This document shows positions 51,148 through 60,378 of a stretch of 64,000 bases of DNA, piece by piece. Within the stretch, counting starts at the first letter, position 1; every line of letters begins with the position of its first letter. The position numbers and the translations under genes are program-made. The stretch lies in the NCBI GenBank assembly GCA_031315995.1, contig JALDRG010000010.1, forward strand, positions 62,001-126,000. The letters run 5' to 3'. The notes under the pieces are model-generated. The model saw nothing but the letters and a program-made list of their open reading frames with translations, was not told where the DNA came from and did not search any database. The DNA is from Nitrospira sp. Lineage in GTDB: Bacteria > Nitrospirota > Nitrospiria > Nitrospirales > Nitrospiraceae.

Positions 51148-51462
51148 ATGAATGAAGAGTCTATCAATCACACCATTGAGCTACGGCTCACCTACCGCTA
51201 CATCAAGGATCACCCCTGGACCGTGCAGGCTATCAACGGATTTCTCTCCGCCTATTTCATGGAGAAACCCGGGTTTACCGTGCAGCGGCACTTCGACGAC
51301 CTCGAATCCGGCATGCACGTGTGGCTCTGTGATGTTCCGTCCAACATGAAGGTCTCCGTGCTCCTGAGACGTCTGCAAGCGGACATTCCTCCCTGCCGCC
51401 ACCTTCAACCAGCCGTCGAAGGGTCCGCCACACCGCAATACGTCATCGATAGTCCGGCGTGA
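51148..51462 (+). CDS. Hypothetical protein
   Basis: 104 residues, not recognised, no membrane segment. The sequence is mixed alpha/beta (ELRLTYRYIKDHPWTVQAIN, GFLSAYFMEKPGFTVQRHFD, MHVWLCDVPSNMKVSVLLRR). It could be a small ACT- or ferredoxin-like fold. The start is uncertain: ATG 51148 versus GTG 51118. It lies 75 nt after the lipocalin gene on the same strand. Confidence 0.55.
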   Translation: MNEESINHTIELRLTYRYIKDHPWTVQAINGFLSAYFMEKPGFTVQRHFDDLESGMHVWLCDVPSNMKVSVLLRRLQADIPPCRHLQPAVEGSATPQYVIDSPA

Positions 51463-51531
51463 ATGACGACCCTTGCGCCGCGTGCCGCCCCATGACTAGA
51501 CTGGGCGACACGAGAACGAGGGAGGTGTGGC

Positions 51532-52134
51532 ATGCGGATAATTGTGATCGGAGGAACGGGCACCATCGGATCCGCCGTCGTCAAGCTGTTGTCGACGCGG
51601 CACGATGTGGTCGCGGTGGGACATACACAGGGGACGTTCCAAGTTGATCTGGCCTCGCCGGACTCCATCACCAGCCTCTTCAACCGCGTCGGCACCTGCG
51701 ACGCGGTCGTGAGCACGGCGGGCATCGCCAAGTTCGCGAGCCTGGACGAATTGACCTATGACGACTACTTCATCGGACTGAAGAACAAACTCATGGGGCA
51801 GGCGAACCTGGTGCGGATCGGCAGACCCTTCGTGACCAACCACGGATCGTTCACGCTCACCAGCGGCGTGCTCAGCCAGGAGCCCATGAAAGGGAGTTGC
51901 GCGATCAGCATGTGCAATGCCGGTCTGGAAGGGTTCGTCCGCGCCGCCGCCATGGACCTGCCGCGCAGCATCCGGGTGAATGTCGTCAGCCCGCCTTGGG
52001 TCACGGAAACCTTGATCGCGCGAGGCATGAACCCATCAATAGGCCTGCCCGCCGACAAGGTCGCGCAGGCCTATCTCTCAAGTGTGGAAGGCACAATGAC
52101 GGGGCAGGTGCTTGATCCGAGAACAATCGCCTGA
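51532..52134 (+). CDS. Short SDR-like protein lacking the Tyr-Lys pair
   Basis: 200 residues. N-terminal IIVIGGTGTIGSAVVKLL (GxxGxxG), AVVSTAGIAKFASL, then FTLTSGVLSQEP and SMCNAGLEGFVRAAAMDLP. The usual YxxxK is absent: the equivalent region reads SMCNAGLEG. A small branch of the SDR superfamily with the same loss is known, with N-A/G-x-L-E-G-F in its place. It may act as a non-catalytic NAD-binding or reductase-like protein. AGGGAGG is 10 nt before the ATG. Confidence 0.82.
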   Translation: MRIIVIGGTGTIGSAVVKLLSTRHDVVAVGHTQGTFQVDLASPDSITSLFNRVGTCDAVVSTAGIAKFASLDELTYDDYFIGLKNKLMGQANLVRIGRPFVTNHGSFTLTSGVLSQEPMKGSCAISMCNAGLEGFVRAAAMDLPRSIRVNVVSPPWVTETLIARGMNPSIGLPADKVAQAYLSSVEGTMTGQVLDPRTIA

Positions 52135-52136
52135 AT

Positions 52137-53270
52137 CTATCTGCGCCGTTTGATCTGCCCCCGCACCAGATCAAACGTCCCCAACGGATAGGCACGTCCA
52201 TTCACCAGCACGTCCACCTGATGTACCCCGGGATAGTGCGTCCTCGTCGTCAATTGCGCCAGCGAGAGCGTCTTTCTCAGTTGCACGATCCCATGCGGCG
52301 CCGGCTCCACCGCCTTCAACTTAAACACCTTCGGCCTTGGCAACCCGTTAGCTTTGACATACCGCACCCGCAAATCCATCAACAGGCGTTGAGCAACCGG
52401 AGCCCGGTTGGCAACCTCACAGGCGATGGTCACAGTCGATCCGATCACAGGACGATGCGGAGTGATCTGCACCTTTTCCACCGATACACGCGGTACCGTG
52501 CCGAAACCCAACAGAGCGAGCGCGCCTGATTCACCGCGTTTGACCGCCGACCGTAACGCATGGCGAATGATCCATCCGCGCTCTTCCGTCGCATTCACCA
52601 TCCACTGTCTCGCCGTCTCCACAAGCAAACCCGGATGATCCTTACCGATGTCGTTCAGGTTATTCGCCACGCTTCGACGCACATACAGCGCCGGGTCATC
52701 CTTGAGTCGCTCCAACAACGCGAGAACGGGGCGTGGATCCGCCTGAAACGCGCGCAATCGCGGCGCCCATGGCAACCGGGGACGTGTGCCTTCCGACACC
52801 AGCCGACGCACGTCTTCGCGTGGGTCGGCCGTCCACTCCGTGAGGCGCGCCAATGTCGCCGCTTGATGTCGTTCGAGATACCGGCGAAGGCTGAACTCTG
52901 CCGTGAAACGTTGCGTCAGCTGGTACTGCGCCTGCATGGAGGTTTCGAAATGCTCAAGCCCGTATTCAGCCACAAAAAACACGTGCGGAAGAAACAGAAA
53001 AGAGCCCATCCCCGCACCAACTGTTCGTTCGACTTTCTGGTCGAGCGACGCCAGGAGGATCTCGATCGCCTTCTCATAGTCGTCCGGCAAGGAGCGTCGA
53101 AGCTGATGGGCGATTTTCCAGCCGCGCGGCATCAATTCAAGCGCGTCATATCCCTCCAACGCAGACCGGACGAACGCCTTCTGATCAAATCGAGGAAAGA
53201 CGGCCGCGATCATCCGTGCGATGGTGCGGGGAACGTCGGCGCCGAAACTATTCTTGAGCGGTTCAGCCAT
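52137..53270 (-). CDS. AlkD-like DNA alkylation repair protein (HEAT repeats)
   Basis: 377 residues. The central part has AlkD-type HEAT helices: TRPRLPWAPRLRAFQADPRP, LLERLKDDPALYVRRSVANN, LNDIGKDHPGLLVETARQWM and RGWIIRHALRSAVKRGESGA. A C-terminal beta domain of about 90 residues (VEKVQITPHRPVIGSTVTIA to LVNGRAYPLGTFDLV) is added. AlkD removes alkylated bases without base flipping; whether this longer member does so is unknown. It begins 6 nt after the SUI1-type gene and shares its operon. Confidence 0.82.
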   Translation of the reverse strand: MAEPLKNSFGADVPRTIARMIAAVFPRFDQKAFVRSALEGYDALELMPRGWKIAHQLRRSLPDDYEKAIEILLASLDQKVERTVGAGMGSFLFLPHVFFVAEYGLEHFETSMQAQYQLTQRFTAEFSLRRYLERHQAATLARLTEWTADPREDVRRLVSEGTRPRLPWAPRLRAFQADPRPVLALLERLKDDPALYVRRSVANNLNDIGKDHPGLLVETARQWMVNATEERGWIIRHALRSAVKRGESGALALLGFGTVPRVSVEKVQITPHRPVIGSTVTIACEVANRAPVAQRLLMDLRVRYVKANGLPRPKVFKLKAVEPAPHGIVQLRKTLSLAQLTTRTHYPGVHQVDVLVNGRAYPLGTFDLVRGQIKRRR

Positions 53271-53276
53271 GACACG

Positions 53277-53669
53277 TCACCCGCCGGCAAACACCGGCCG
53301 GAACCCGGCCTTGGCCAGAATGCGGGCGACCTCCTCGCGCTTGTCGCCTTGAATTTCGATCCGTCCGTCCTTCACTGTCCCGCCGACGCCGCAGGCCTTC
53401 TGCATCTCCTTGGCCAGTTGCTCCTTCTCGGTTTGACCCATGGCGACGAATCCCGTGACGACCGTCACGGTCTTGCCGCCGCGATGCGCCGTCTGCCGGA
53501 GAATATCCACTCGCCCACGATGCTTCACGTGGGTTGACGAAGCCGCAGTGGGCCGATCTGTCTTGCCTCCCGGTTGAGTCGGGGACAGTTCCAAATCCTT
53601 CAATCCCGCGAATGGACTCTTCCATGCAACCGGTTCACCGTCGGTGGGAATGCGTTTCTTCTCTTTCAT
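53277..53669 (-). CDS. yciH: SUI1/YciH-type translation factor
   Basis: 130 residues. A basic N-terminal extension and a C-terminal SUI1 (eIF1-like) domain: RVDILRQTAHRGGKTVTVVT, QTEKEQLAKEMQKACGVGGT, VKDGRIEIQGDKREEVARIL. The conserved GKTVTVVTGF and GVGGTVKDG loops are clear. Bacterial YciH binds the 30S subunit and influences start-codon fidelity. Middle gene of yaeQ-SUI1-AlkD. Confidence 0.92.
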   Translation of the reverse strand: MKEKKRIPTDGEPVAWKSPFAGLKDLELSPTQPGGKTDRPTAASSTHVKHRGRVDILRQTAHRGGKTVTVVTGFVAMGQTEKEQLAKEMQKACGVGGTVKDGRIEIQGDKREEVARILAKAGFRPVFAGG

Positions 53670-53721
53670 GCCATCAGGTTCCGGAGCTCACATTGCCGAC
53701 ACGCGTTCCACATTCGACCCT

Positions 53722-54264
53722 TCACGCTTCCTTCCAGGTCGCCAGCTCAATCTGCACGGCATTCGTCCCGTTTCCGACCAATACCTGCTCGCCCTGAACG
53801 GTGCAATGCAAGTCCATCTGGCGCTGCGCCAGCTCGGCTAAGGCTCGGCTTCCCTCCAGCGAGATATTCATTACACTAAGATGACTCAACCGCTCAAGCC
53901 CAGCGAGATGCTGCTTCTTCCACTGATCCGCCGCACGACCCCCATAGGTATAGATCCGGACGTGCCTCGCGCGACCGCAGGCCTGGCGAATGGCTTTTTC
54001 ATCAGGCAGGCCCACATCGATCCATAGCTCGATAAGACCGGTCAAATCCTTCTGCCAGAGGGCGGGTTCATCTTCAGCGCCCACCCCTCGGCCAAACACC
54101 AGCGCCTCATGTGCATGCACCGCAAAGGCCAGCAGCCGCATCATCATACGCTCGTCGGTTTCCGACGGATGGCGCGCGAGGGTGAGCGTGTGGTCTTCGT
54201 AATAATGACGATCCACGTCGGCGATGTGGAGGACGGCCTTAAAAAGAGTCGCGTTCGAAGCCAT
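53722..54264 (-). CDS. yaeQ: YaeQ family protein
   Basis: 180 residues, the full YaeQ pattern: ADVDRHYYEDHTLTLARHPS, ETDERMMMRLLAFAVHAHEA, LWQKDLTGLIELWIDVGLPD, RHVRIYTYGG and LAELAQRQMDLHCTVQ. YaeQ has a PD-(D/E)xK nuclease-like fold and no settled function. It precedes the SUI1-type gene on the same strand by about 50 nt. Confidence 0.93.
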   Translation of the reverse strand: MASNATLFKAVLHIADVDRHYYEDHTLTLARHPSETDERMMMRLLAFAVHAHEALVFGRGVGAEDEPALWQKDLTGLIELWIDVGLPDEKAIRQACGRARHVRIYTYGGRAADQWKKQHLAGLERLSHLSVMNISLEGSRALAELAQRQMDLHCTVQGEQVLVGNGTNAVQIELATWKEA

Positions 54265-54323
54265 GATGAGATGATGCGTTCCTTGCCGGAGAAGATTCAG
54301 ATCACTGACTGAACGAGTCGCGG

Positions 54324-56615
54324 CTATTTTCTGACGATGCTCGCTTCAAGGAAGGCCTTTTCGATCATAAGCCGCAGGTCGCTGGCCACGGTGGCCGGAT
54401 CAATGGCAGGGCCGAATTCGATCCAGTAGTACACGAGGAAGGCCAAGGCATGCTCGCTGAAATCATCGAGCAGGACATAGGGTTCCGGCGATTTGAGAAT
54501 TCTCCCATGCTGGCCGGCCAGTTCACGCAGCAATTCCTTGACGCGGCGTGCGTCGGACCCGGCGGCGACGGCGACGCGTAGCGAGTAGCGCTTGTCATAG
54601 CTGGAGTAGGTCCAGTTGGTCAGGTTCTTCTCGAGCAGATTGCTGTTCGGCACGAGGGTTTCGACTCCGCTGACGTCTCGGATCGTCGAGGAACGAAGGC
54701 CGATGGTGGTCACGACTCCGCGAATCCCATCGACTTCGATCACATCGCCGACACGCAGCGGCTGCTCCAACAGCAGCAGCAATCCGCTGATGACATTCTT
54801 CAACAGGTTTTGGGTGCCGAACCCCACTCCGATGGCCAAGGCTCCGCCGAGAAACGCAAAGGCCGTGATCGGGATCTTGACGTAGAGCAGCGTCAGAATC
54901 ACGAGGAGCATGAACAGAAAGGCAAAGGCCCATTGTCGGATGATATTCGCGACGTGTTGGTCGACTTGCAATCGCGCGATCGCCAGTTTCGCGGTCAATC
55001 GCGCCAATAACCTCGCCAGCCAGTATCCCACGAGCAGGATCGCAATCGCCGTCAGCATCTTTCCAACGGTGATGCTGCGATGGCCGGTGATACTCTTCCC
55101 CTCCACCTCGATCGTATCCTCGACGGTAAACACTTCCACATTCCAAGCGTTCCCCACCGTCGTCAGCGTGGAAGTGCCCCATTCTCGCGCCCGCACCAAC
55201 CAAGACCGTGCCTCCTCCCGCTGGAGGAACTGAGCCTGCCAGTTCTGAATCAGCTCCAACAGCGTCTCCGCCCGCTGGAGCATGCGCCGGTAGAGGTCCT
55301 CCCGGTGGCGATAGGCACGGAGCATGTCGTTGAGATGGGACATGCCGACCGCGGCCGATGTGTCTTTCATGCGGTTCTCTACGTCGGTGATCTGCCCGCC
55401 TACCATTGCCAGCTGCTGTGCCCCATAGTCTTTCCAGCCTTGAATCTGCTTGGCGGCAGCCGCCTGTTTCGATGCCGCTTCCCGTTCCTCGGCGACGGAG
55501 AGGGTTCCCTGGGCCGTGGCAAACCGGACATCCCACAGCTGCCGTTCATGAGTCAGGCCGTTCAGCATTTGGCGAAGCAGATCCACATGCAGATCGGCGT
55601 TATCGAACTGCAGTCTGTTGAGTTCAATGTCCTCGGTGAGCCTGGCCACTCGCTGCTGCCTGTCATCCCGCGATGCCGCTTTCGAACCGGATCCGGAGGC
55701 GGCCTGGGTCTCGGCCAGCTTGGCTTCACTGGCCGCGGTTTCCCGGCGTCGCGCCGTCTGTTCGAGTACCGCCCGTTCCATCTCGGACATCAGCGCCTGC
55801 TGGTCTGCGTCCAACCGCTTCATGATCTTCTGGTAGTCCTGCGGCGTGAACTCCACCTGCTGCGCGGCGACGACACGTTGCCGCTCCAGCAAGTCGATGC
55901 GCTGCCGGGCTTCCGTGAGCGCTTCCTTGGTCTGCGCCTTGTCCGCCTCCAACATGCCGACCCGCGCCGCCGCCACGCGTGCGTGTAACTGTGCGAGGTC
56001 ACGATCCCGAAGCAGGGCGTCCCGCTTCCCGGCATCCTCAACCCCCTCGAGCCGCTCGGAGGCCTGCCGAACCTGCTCCTGCGCCGCTTTTAGATGACGC
56101 TGCGTGATCTCGGCCATGCCTTCGATCATGTTGAGCCTGATGCGGACTCCCTGGGCCGTGAGCCTCATGGATCGGGTCTCATCGCGCAACTCATCGACCA
56201 TCATGATCGAATAGGGTGGCGGGGTCGGAAATCCGTCCCATTCCTTGTTTTGGCGCTCAATCTCCCTCACGCGCGGCCGCATCAGATCGAGTTTTCGCAA
56301 GGCATCGAGATGCTGCCCGTAAATCTGCACCAACTGCTGCAGCAACGAACGACGCTCCATCAATCGAGGATCCGTCGAACCGGGAGACGTCGAATCGAGC
56401 TCGCTGAGCGCCTTGTCGGCAGCCGCCTGCTTGCTCTGTAAATCGCTCACCAATGACTCGGGTGCCGATCCACGGGCCGAGCTCTCGGGTGAGTGGCCGA
56501 CGGAATCGGATTGCGTCTCCTTCTCCGAGGAAGCGGCCGAGGCCGCCATGGGGAGGATTGGAGCCTGGGACAGGCCGATCAGGAACGCGAGGACAAGAAC
56601 CAGCTTCATGCGCAA
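54324..56615 (-). CDS. Large MscS-family mechanosensitive channel with coiled-coil periplasmic domain
   Basis: 763 residues. Signal peptide (LVLVLAFLIGLSQAPILPMA), then about 450 residues of coiled coil (SDLQSKQAAADKALSELDST, LEGVEDAGKRDALLRDRDLA, ALTEARQRIDLLERQRVVAA). Three TM helices precede the MscS pore: IPITAFAFLGGALAIGVGFG then TQNLLKNVISGLLLLLEQPL and VGDVIEVDGIRGVVTTIGLR. C-terminal vestibule domain follows to the end. Layout is MscK-like but with a longer coiled coil and fewer membrane helices. It opens on membrane tension to release solutes on hypo-osmotic shock. Confidence 0.9.
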   Translation of the reverse strand: MRMKLVLVLAFLIGLSQAPILPMAASAASSEKETQSDSVGHSPESSARGSAPESLVSDLQSKQAAADKALSELDSTSPGSTDPRLMERRSLLQQLVQIYGQHLDALRKLDLMRPRVREIERQNKEWDGFPTPPPYSIMMVDELRDETRSMRLTAQGVRIRLNMIEGMAEITQRHLKAAQEQVRQASERLEGVEDAGKRDALLRDRDLAQLHARVAAARVGMLEADKAQTKEALTEARQRIDLLERQRVVAAQQVEFTPQDYQKIMKRLDADQQALMSEMERAVLEQTARRRETAASEAKLAETQAASGSGSKAASRDDRQQRVARLTEDIELNRLQFDNADLHVDLLRQMLNGLTHERQLWDVRFATAQGTLSVAEEREAASKQAAAAKQIQGWKDYGAQQLAMVGGQITDVENRMKDTSAAVGMSHLNDMLRAYRHREDLYRRMLQRAETLLELIQNWQAQFLQREEARSWLVRAREWGTSTLTTVGNAWNVEVFTVEDTIEVEGKSITGHRSITVGKMLTAIAILLVGYWLARLLARLTAKLAIARLQVDQHVANIIRQWAFAFLFMLLVILTLLYVKIPITAFAFLGGALAIGVGFGTQNLLKNVISGLLLLLEQPLRVGDVIEVDGIRGVVTTIGLRSSTIRDVSGVETLVPNSNLLEKNLTNWTYSSYDKRYSLRVAVAAGSDARRVKELLRELAGQHGRILKSPEPYVLLDDFSEHALAFLVYYWIEFGPAIDPATVASDLRLMIEKAFLEASIVRK

Positions 56616-56849
56616 GAACCTCTACCTCTCGGTCAAGTGAAACATCCTGCTTCTATGTACAGAGCTGATGAGGATTGTACAAGCCGCGGCGGGCTCAACC
56701 AAGAGAAGAGGACGCTACCCGTTGCTCCTAACCGGGAACAACGATCACGCGGTGCAGGAGGACCTCAGGCAGAGGGAGGCGAGCTGCCTCATAGCGAGCG
56801 AGAATGTCGCGGCATGAGCGGCTCTCCGTCGATATCCGTAATGAAGCCA

Positions 56850-57068
56850 TCAATCAAGCTCCGCGATATACATACCTTCCACCCGCTCACGCGCCCACGG
56901 TGTTTTACGAAGAAAAGTGAGGCTGGATTTGACGCTCGGATTGTTGAGGAAACAACGCACCGGTAAGCGACGCCCCAATTCTGGCCACCCATGCCGCTCC
57001 ACGAGCGTGGTCACAATGGTCTCCAGCGTCACACCATGCAATGGATCGCGAGGATGGGATGTGGTCAT
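56850..57068 (-). CDS. VF530/DUF2132 family protein
   Basis: 72 residues, full length for the family. DPLHGVTLETIVTTLVERHG, WPELGRRLPVRCFLNNPSVK and SSLTFLRKTPWARERVEGMY reproduce the DUF2132 signature. The structure of Vibrio VF530 suggests DNA binding, but the role is not established. The 234 nt between this gene and the MscS gene hold no recognisable feature beyond a weak 5-bp hairpin at 56776-56790. Confidence 0.88.
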   Translation of the reverse strand: MTTSHPRDPLHGVTLETIVTTLVERHGWPELGRRLPVRCFLNNPSVKSSLTFLRKTPWARERVEGMYIAELD

Positions 57069-57128
57069 GATGTGATAGCTGTTGATTCAGAATAGGAAAG
57101 ATTGACCGCGACCCAATCCTGGGCTCTA

Positions 57129-58061
57129 TCACTTTAACCGCGGTGTTTTGCGGTGCTGCTCGTCATGATGCACGTTGCAGAGAGTTATGAGATTATCAAC
57201 GGTATTGCCCCCTCTGTCCTTGTGATGTTTCTTGTGATGAAGCTCAAGCATCTTCCTCGGATCGGTCGGTGAAAGCATACCTCGGTGCCAATCACATTCA
57301 ATGCACTTGAACCCATCACGCTGCAAAACCGCAACTCGAATAGGGTCGGGAATAAAACGATCGTGTTCATATGCCTGTCGGTCTTCTTCAAGAACGTATA
57401 CCCCAACTGCCAGATCAGTGCGGCCACTATTCTTGGTTACAATGGGCCACCCCTGTTCCGTACGCAACTCACGGACTCGCCGCGCCCACTCTTTCTTGTC
57501 TTTCGCAAGGTATTTGAGTTCTTCACCGGTGATTTCTTGGCCGACATTCCTTCGGAAATATTCGATAATTCTGTCTGACACCGAGCCCTTCTTTTTTCTG
57601 ATTTCGTTCAGCACATTCCAGCGGTGGGCGGCTTCACGGTCTTGCTCAACGCGCATTAAGACATATTGATCCGGTTTGATTTTTGATGGGTCGATGCCGA
57701 GAGCATTTTTCAGACTGGCGAGTTCCGCATCATTCTCGGTAGTACGTGCATCTTCCACCATGTCTGCAACCGTCACGCCCGAATAAATCCACCAACCGAA
57801 CTCGACACGAAGCTCTCTGACACGACGAGCCCATTCTCCGATACCGGAAACTACCATCAACTCGTCCCCATCAACGACGAATCGTGGATACTTCCTCAGA
57901 TAGAACAGGATTCGATCTCTTGCAGAGGCAGCTTGTTCGCTTGGTATCAAGGAACTGCCTAAGTCTCTAAGGGAGATGATAGGCCGGGACAAGAGTTTGA
58001 TGGCACGGAGATTGGGAGACTCAAGCTCCTTTTTGAAGTTATGGAGGAGGTCAACCAGCAT
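57129..58061 (-). CDS. HNH endonuclease, probable restriction enzyme
   Basis: 310 residues. The N-terminal half contains two copies of a winged-helix-like module with the same motif: GEWARRVRELRVEFGWWI and KEWARRVRELRTEQGWPI. The C-terminal HNH nuclease has CIECDWHRG, LELHHKKHHKDRGGNTVDNL and CNVHHDEQH. (Motifs are quoted within the reading frame.) Its AT-rich composition and its position divergent from a broken m5C methyltransferase plus Vsr gene mark it as the restriction partner. Upstream, MPRRSKQGELETFEQ is in another frame from ATG 58105 and would join MLVDLLHNFKKEL after a one-base shift, so the N-terminus may be truncated. Confidence 0.8.
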   Translation of the reverse strand: MLVDLLHNFKKELESPNLRAIKLLSRPIISLRDLGSSLIPSEQAASARDRILFYLRKYPRFVVDGDELMVVSGIGEWARRVRELRVEFGWWIYSGVTVADMVEDARTTENDAELASLKNALGIDPSKIKPDQYVLMRVEQDREAAHRWNVLNEIRKKKGSVSDRIIEYFRRNVGQEITGEELKYLAKDKKEWARRVRELRTEQGWPIVTKNSGRTDLAVGVYVLEEDRQAYEHDRFIPDPIRVAVLQRDGFKCIECDWHRGMLSPTDPRKMLELHHKKHHKDRGGNTVDNLITLCNVHHDEQHRKTPRLK

Positions 58062-58283
58062 TGCTCGAATGTCTCGAGTTCGCCCTGCTTAGATCTTCTT
58101 GGCATACCTTGAGCTGCCTTTGCGGCCTTTTCTGAACGAAAATCTAACGAGGTTCTGTTTCGTTGAACGAGTGGCGACACCATATTGGGGCCGACTTGGG
58201 GAAATCAACTTATATACTGTCCATCCGCCAGAGCATCTGTCCATGTCACAACATGGATCTAGCTCTTGAAACTGAAATTCACG

Positions 58284-59541
58284 ATGGCCAAGAAACTTGG
58301 CGTCAAAAAACAAAGCGCGATCCCGTCAGACATCCACCACCGGATACTGAAACGATATCCGGAACAAGCCTATACGCTACTTCGGCAACTGCTTCGCCTA
58401 ACTCACGTGACGGAGCTGTCGCAGAAGGTGGGTCATCGGTTCTAAAGAAAGTTAAGGGCAATCGACTTGTTTGCGGGAGCTGCAGTTTTACATTGGGATT
58501 GTGCAATGGGAAAGTTTGAGCCGGTTTTCGCAAATGATTTCAATGCATACGCAGCAAAAACTTATAACGCGAATTTTGAGATCACTGCTTCCATTTGGTG
58601 ATATCGTAAATAACGACCTGTTGGTAAACAGTTCCTTCAAATTTCCTGAAGCAGATATTGTAATCGGCGGCCCCCCTGCCAAGCGGTTTCAGCCCCCTCA
58701 ACAAACAGCGTGAAGGTGACCCAAGAAAGCAGCTTGGAGAGCGTTCATGGAAGTGGTTCAGCGGGTGAAGCCTATTGCATTTGTGATGGAAAATGTCCCT
58801 GAACTTCTTGCCCGGTGAGTTCGATGACATCAGAACTCACGCTGAATCCATGGGGCTACCTGGCATCGGCGGATATTCTGAACGCAGCAGACTATGGGGT
58901 ACCACAGCGGAGAAAGCGGGCCATCATAGTGGCTGGTTCCGTCGCCCGCATCTGGCCCCCGACTCCGACGCACGCCAACCCACAAAAAACTCCACTCTTT
59001 TCCAAAACGGATTGCTGCCTTGGGAGACCGTGGCGAGAGCAATTGAAGATCTTCCGGAGCCTCAGGGAATCGATATAAGAGTTGGAACAGTCACTCCACC
59101 TCTTGATTTGCATTTCGGCAGAACACCTACGCCGAAAAGTCTCTGCACGGTACCGATGTGTTCAAGAAGGCGGCAATAGATTTGACCTTCAGAAGAAGCG
59201 CCTGACTTAACACCCAACTGCTGATCAGGAAAATCGGGTGGAACCGACCTATTCGGTCGTCTGTGGCGCGATCGCCCTGCATTCACAATACGAACCGAGT
59301 TCTTCAAACCGGAAAAAGGTCGATATCTTCACCCTACACAACATAAGACCGATTACCCACTGACAGTCGCTCGCCGCAGTCTTTTCCCGATAGTTTTATC
59401 TTCCTAGGGAACCAAAATCGAGATTGCCAAGTAGATCGGGAATGCTGTCCCACCATTACTGGCCCAACGCATAGCTGAAGTCCTCCTCCGACACTCTATT
59501 ACAATCCCTACCAAGAGCTTCTTCAAGTTCAGGTATGCTCT
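58284..59541 (+). pseudogene. DNA cytosine-5 methyltransferase, multiply frameshifted
   Basis: Starting at ATG 58284 (MAKKLGVKKQSAIPSDIHHR), the frame meets a stop after GHRF, then goes on in the same frame as RAIDLFAGA (motif I). Later conserved blocks lie in different frames: FEPVFANDFNAYAAKTYN, ADIVIGGPPAK (motif IV PPC, here PPAK or PPC after a shift), FVMENVPELLA (motif VI ENV), DYGVPQRRKRAIIVAG (motif VIII), RPAFTIRTEFFKPEKGRYLH, and IAEVLLRHS at the end. At least six indels or stops separate them. In an intact enzyme this order gives one protein of about 400 residues. The product is inactive. Confidence 0.88.
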
Positions 59542-59970
59542 ATGGCCGACGTCTACAGCAAAACCAAACGACTGGAGATCATGTCCAAGATTAAAGGAAA
59601 GCATACTTCCCCTGAGATCAGACTGGCCCTTTTGCTAAAAGAACTAGGACTCGTTACGCAGCATCGAAAAGACCTACTAGGGCGGCGTCCCGATGCAGTG
59701 TTATCTAGGGGAAAGATAGTCTTGTTCGTGAACGGTTGCTTCTGGCACGGTCACAAAAACTGCTCCCGAGCCAGCCTACCCAGCACAAACGGAATATTCT
59801 GGCAGACAAAGATAGAAAAAATATAAGACGGATGCAATTCAGCGCAGAAAACTAAAGAAAACCGGGATGGCAATGGCTGACCTTCTGGACCCTGCAAGCC
59901 ACTCACTCAAACCACTCCTGGCGTCTCGGCTAAGACGATACATTTTTATAGCAATTCGATTCGTCATTGT
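59542..59970 (+). pseudogene. vsr: Vsr mismatch endonuclease, frameshifted
   Basis: ATG 59542 starts MADVYSKTKRLEIMSKIKGK, then HRKDLLGRRPDAVLSRGKIV and FVNGCFWHGHKNC (the catalytic FVHGCFWHxHxC block). The reading frame stops at 59826 after WQTKIEKI. The expected continuation DAIQRRKLKKTG, WQWLTFWT and LASRLRRYI is present downstream but spread over two other frames. Vsr cuts T:G mismatches arising from 5-methylcytosine deamination and normally sits next to the methyltransferase, as here. The C-terminal third is broken. Confidence 0.85.
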
Positions 59971-60378
59971 CCTGCCATTCAAGCGAGGCGCGATTGTTGT
60001 GGGCTCCACTGCGCGCGTTCAACGAGGGCCTTCCCAGGCCCCGCGTTGCGCTAGCACATAGCCGACACGTACTGCCTCGCTGCTCCTTTCTTCGACTGCG
60101 TTGCCCAACAGGGCTAGAAGACCATCGGAGCAATACTTTTGAGTGTGTCTCATTCATGGTCCCACGCCTGCCCCAAGGCGCGGATCGAGGATGAACGAAA
60201 TAGTGGACAACACTTATCTTAGGCAGTCATAGTGGCTATGGCATTAGCGTGAACAGATCAACCATCTGCCCAATCCTTGCCAGAATGACTTCTCAAAGGT
60301 AAGGAGGCTCGTCATGCAGACACGTTGATCGTTGCCGTCGCAATCGCTGGCGGTCTCGGGACAAGGGTCCCATCGCTT
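59971..60378. other. Gene-free, AT-richer interval between gene remnants
   Basis: No gene can be supported. Near 60300 a strong Shine-Dalgarno (AAGGAGG) is followed by ATG 60315, but the frame stops after four codons; a neighbouring frame gives a 76-residue ORF (TLIVAVAIAGGLGTRVPSLS) with a TTG start at 60325, which I regard as doubtful. Confidence 0.4.

Noticed and set aside
55080..55988. 302-codon open frame antisense to the MscS gene
   Set aside because: A shadow of the coiled-coil region; no motif and no ribosome site.
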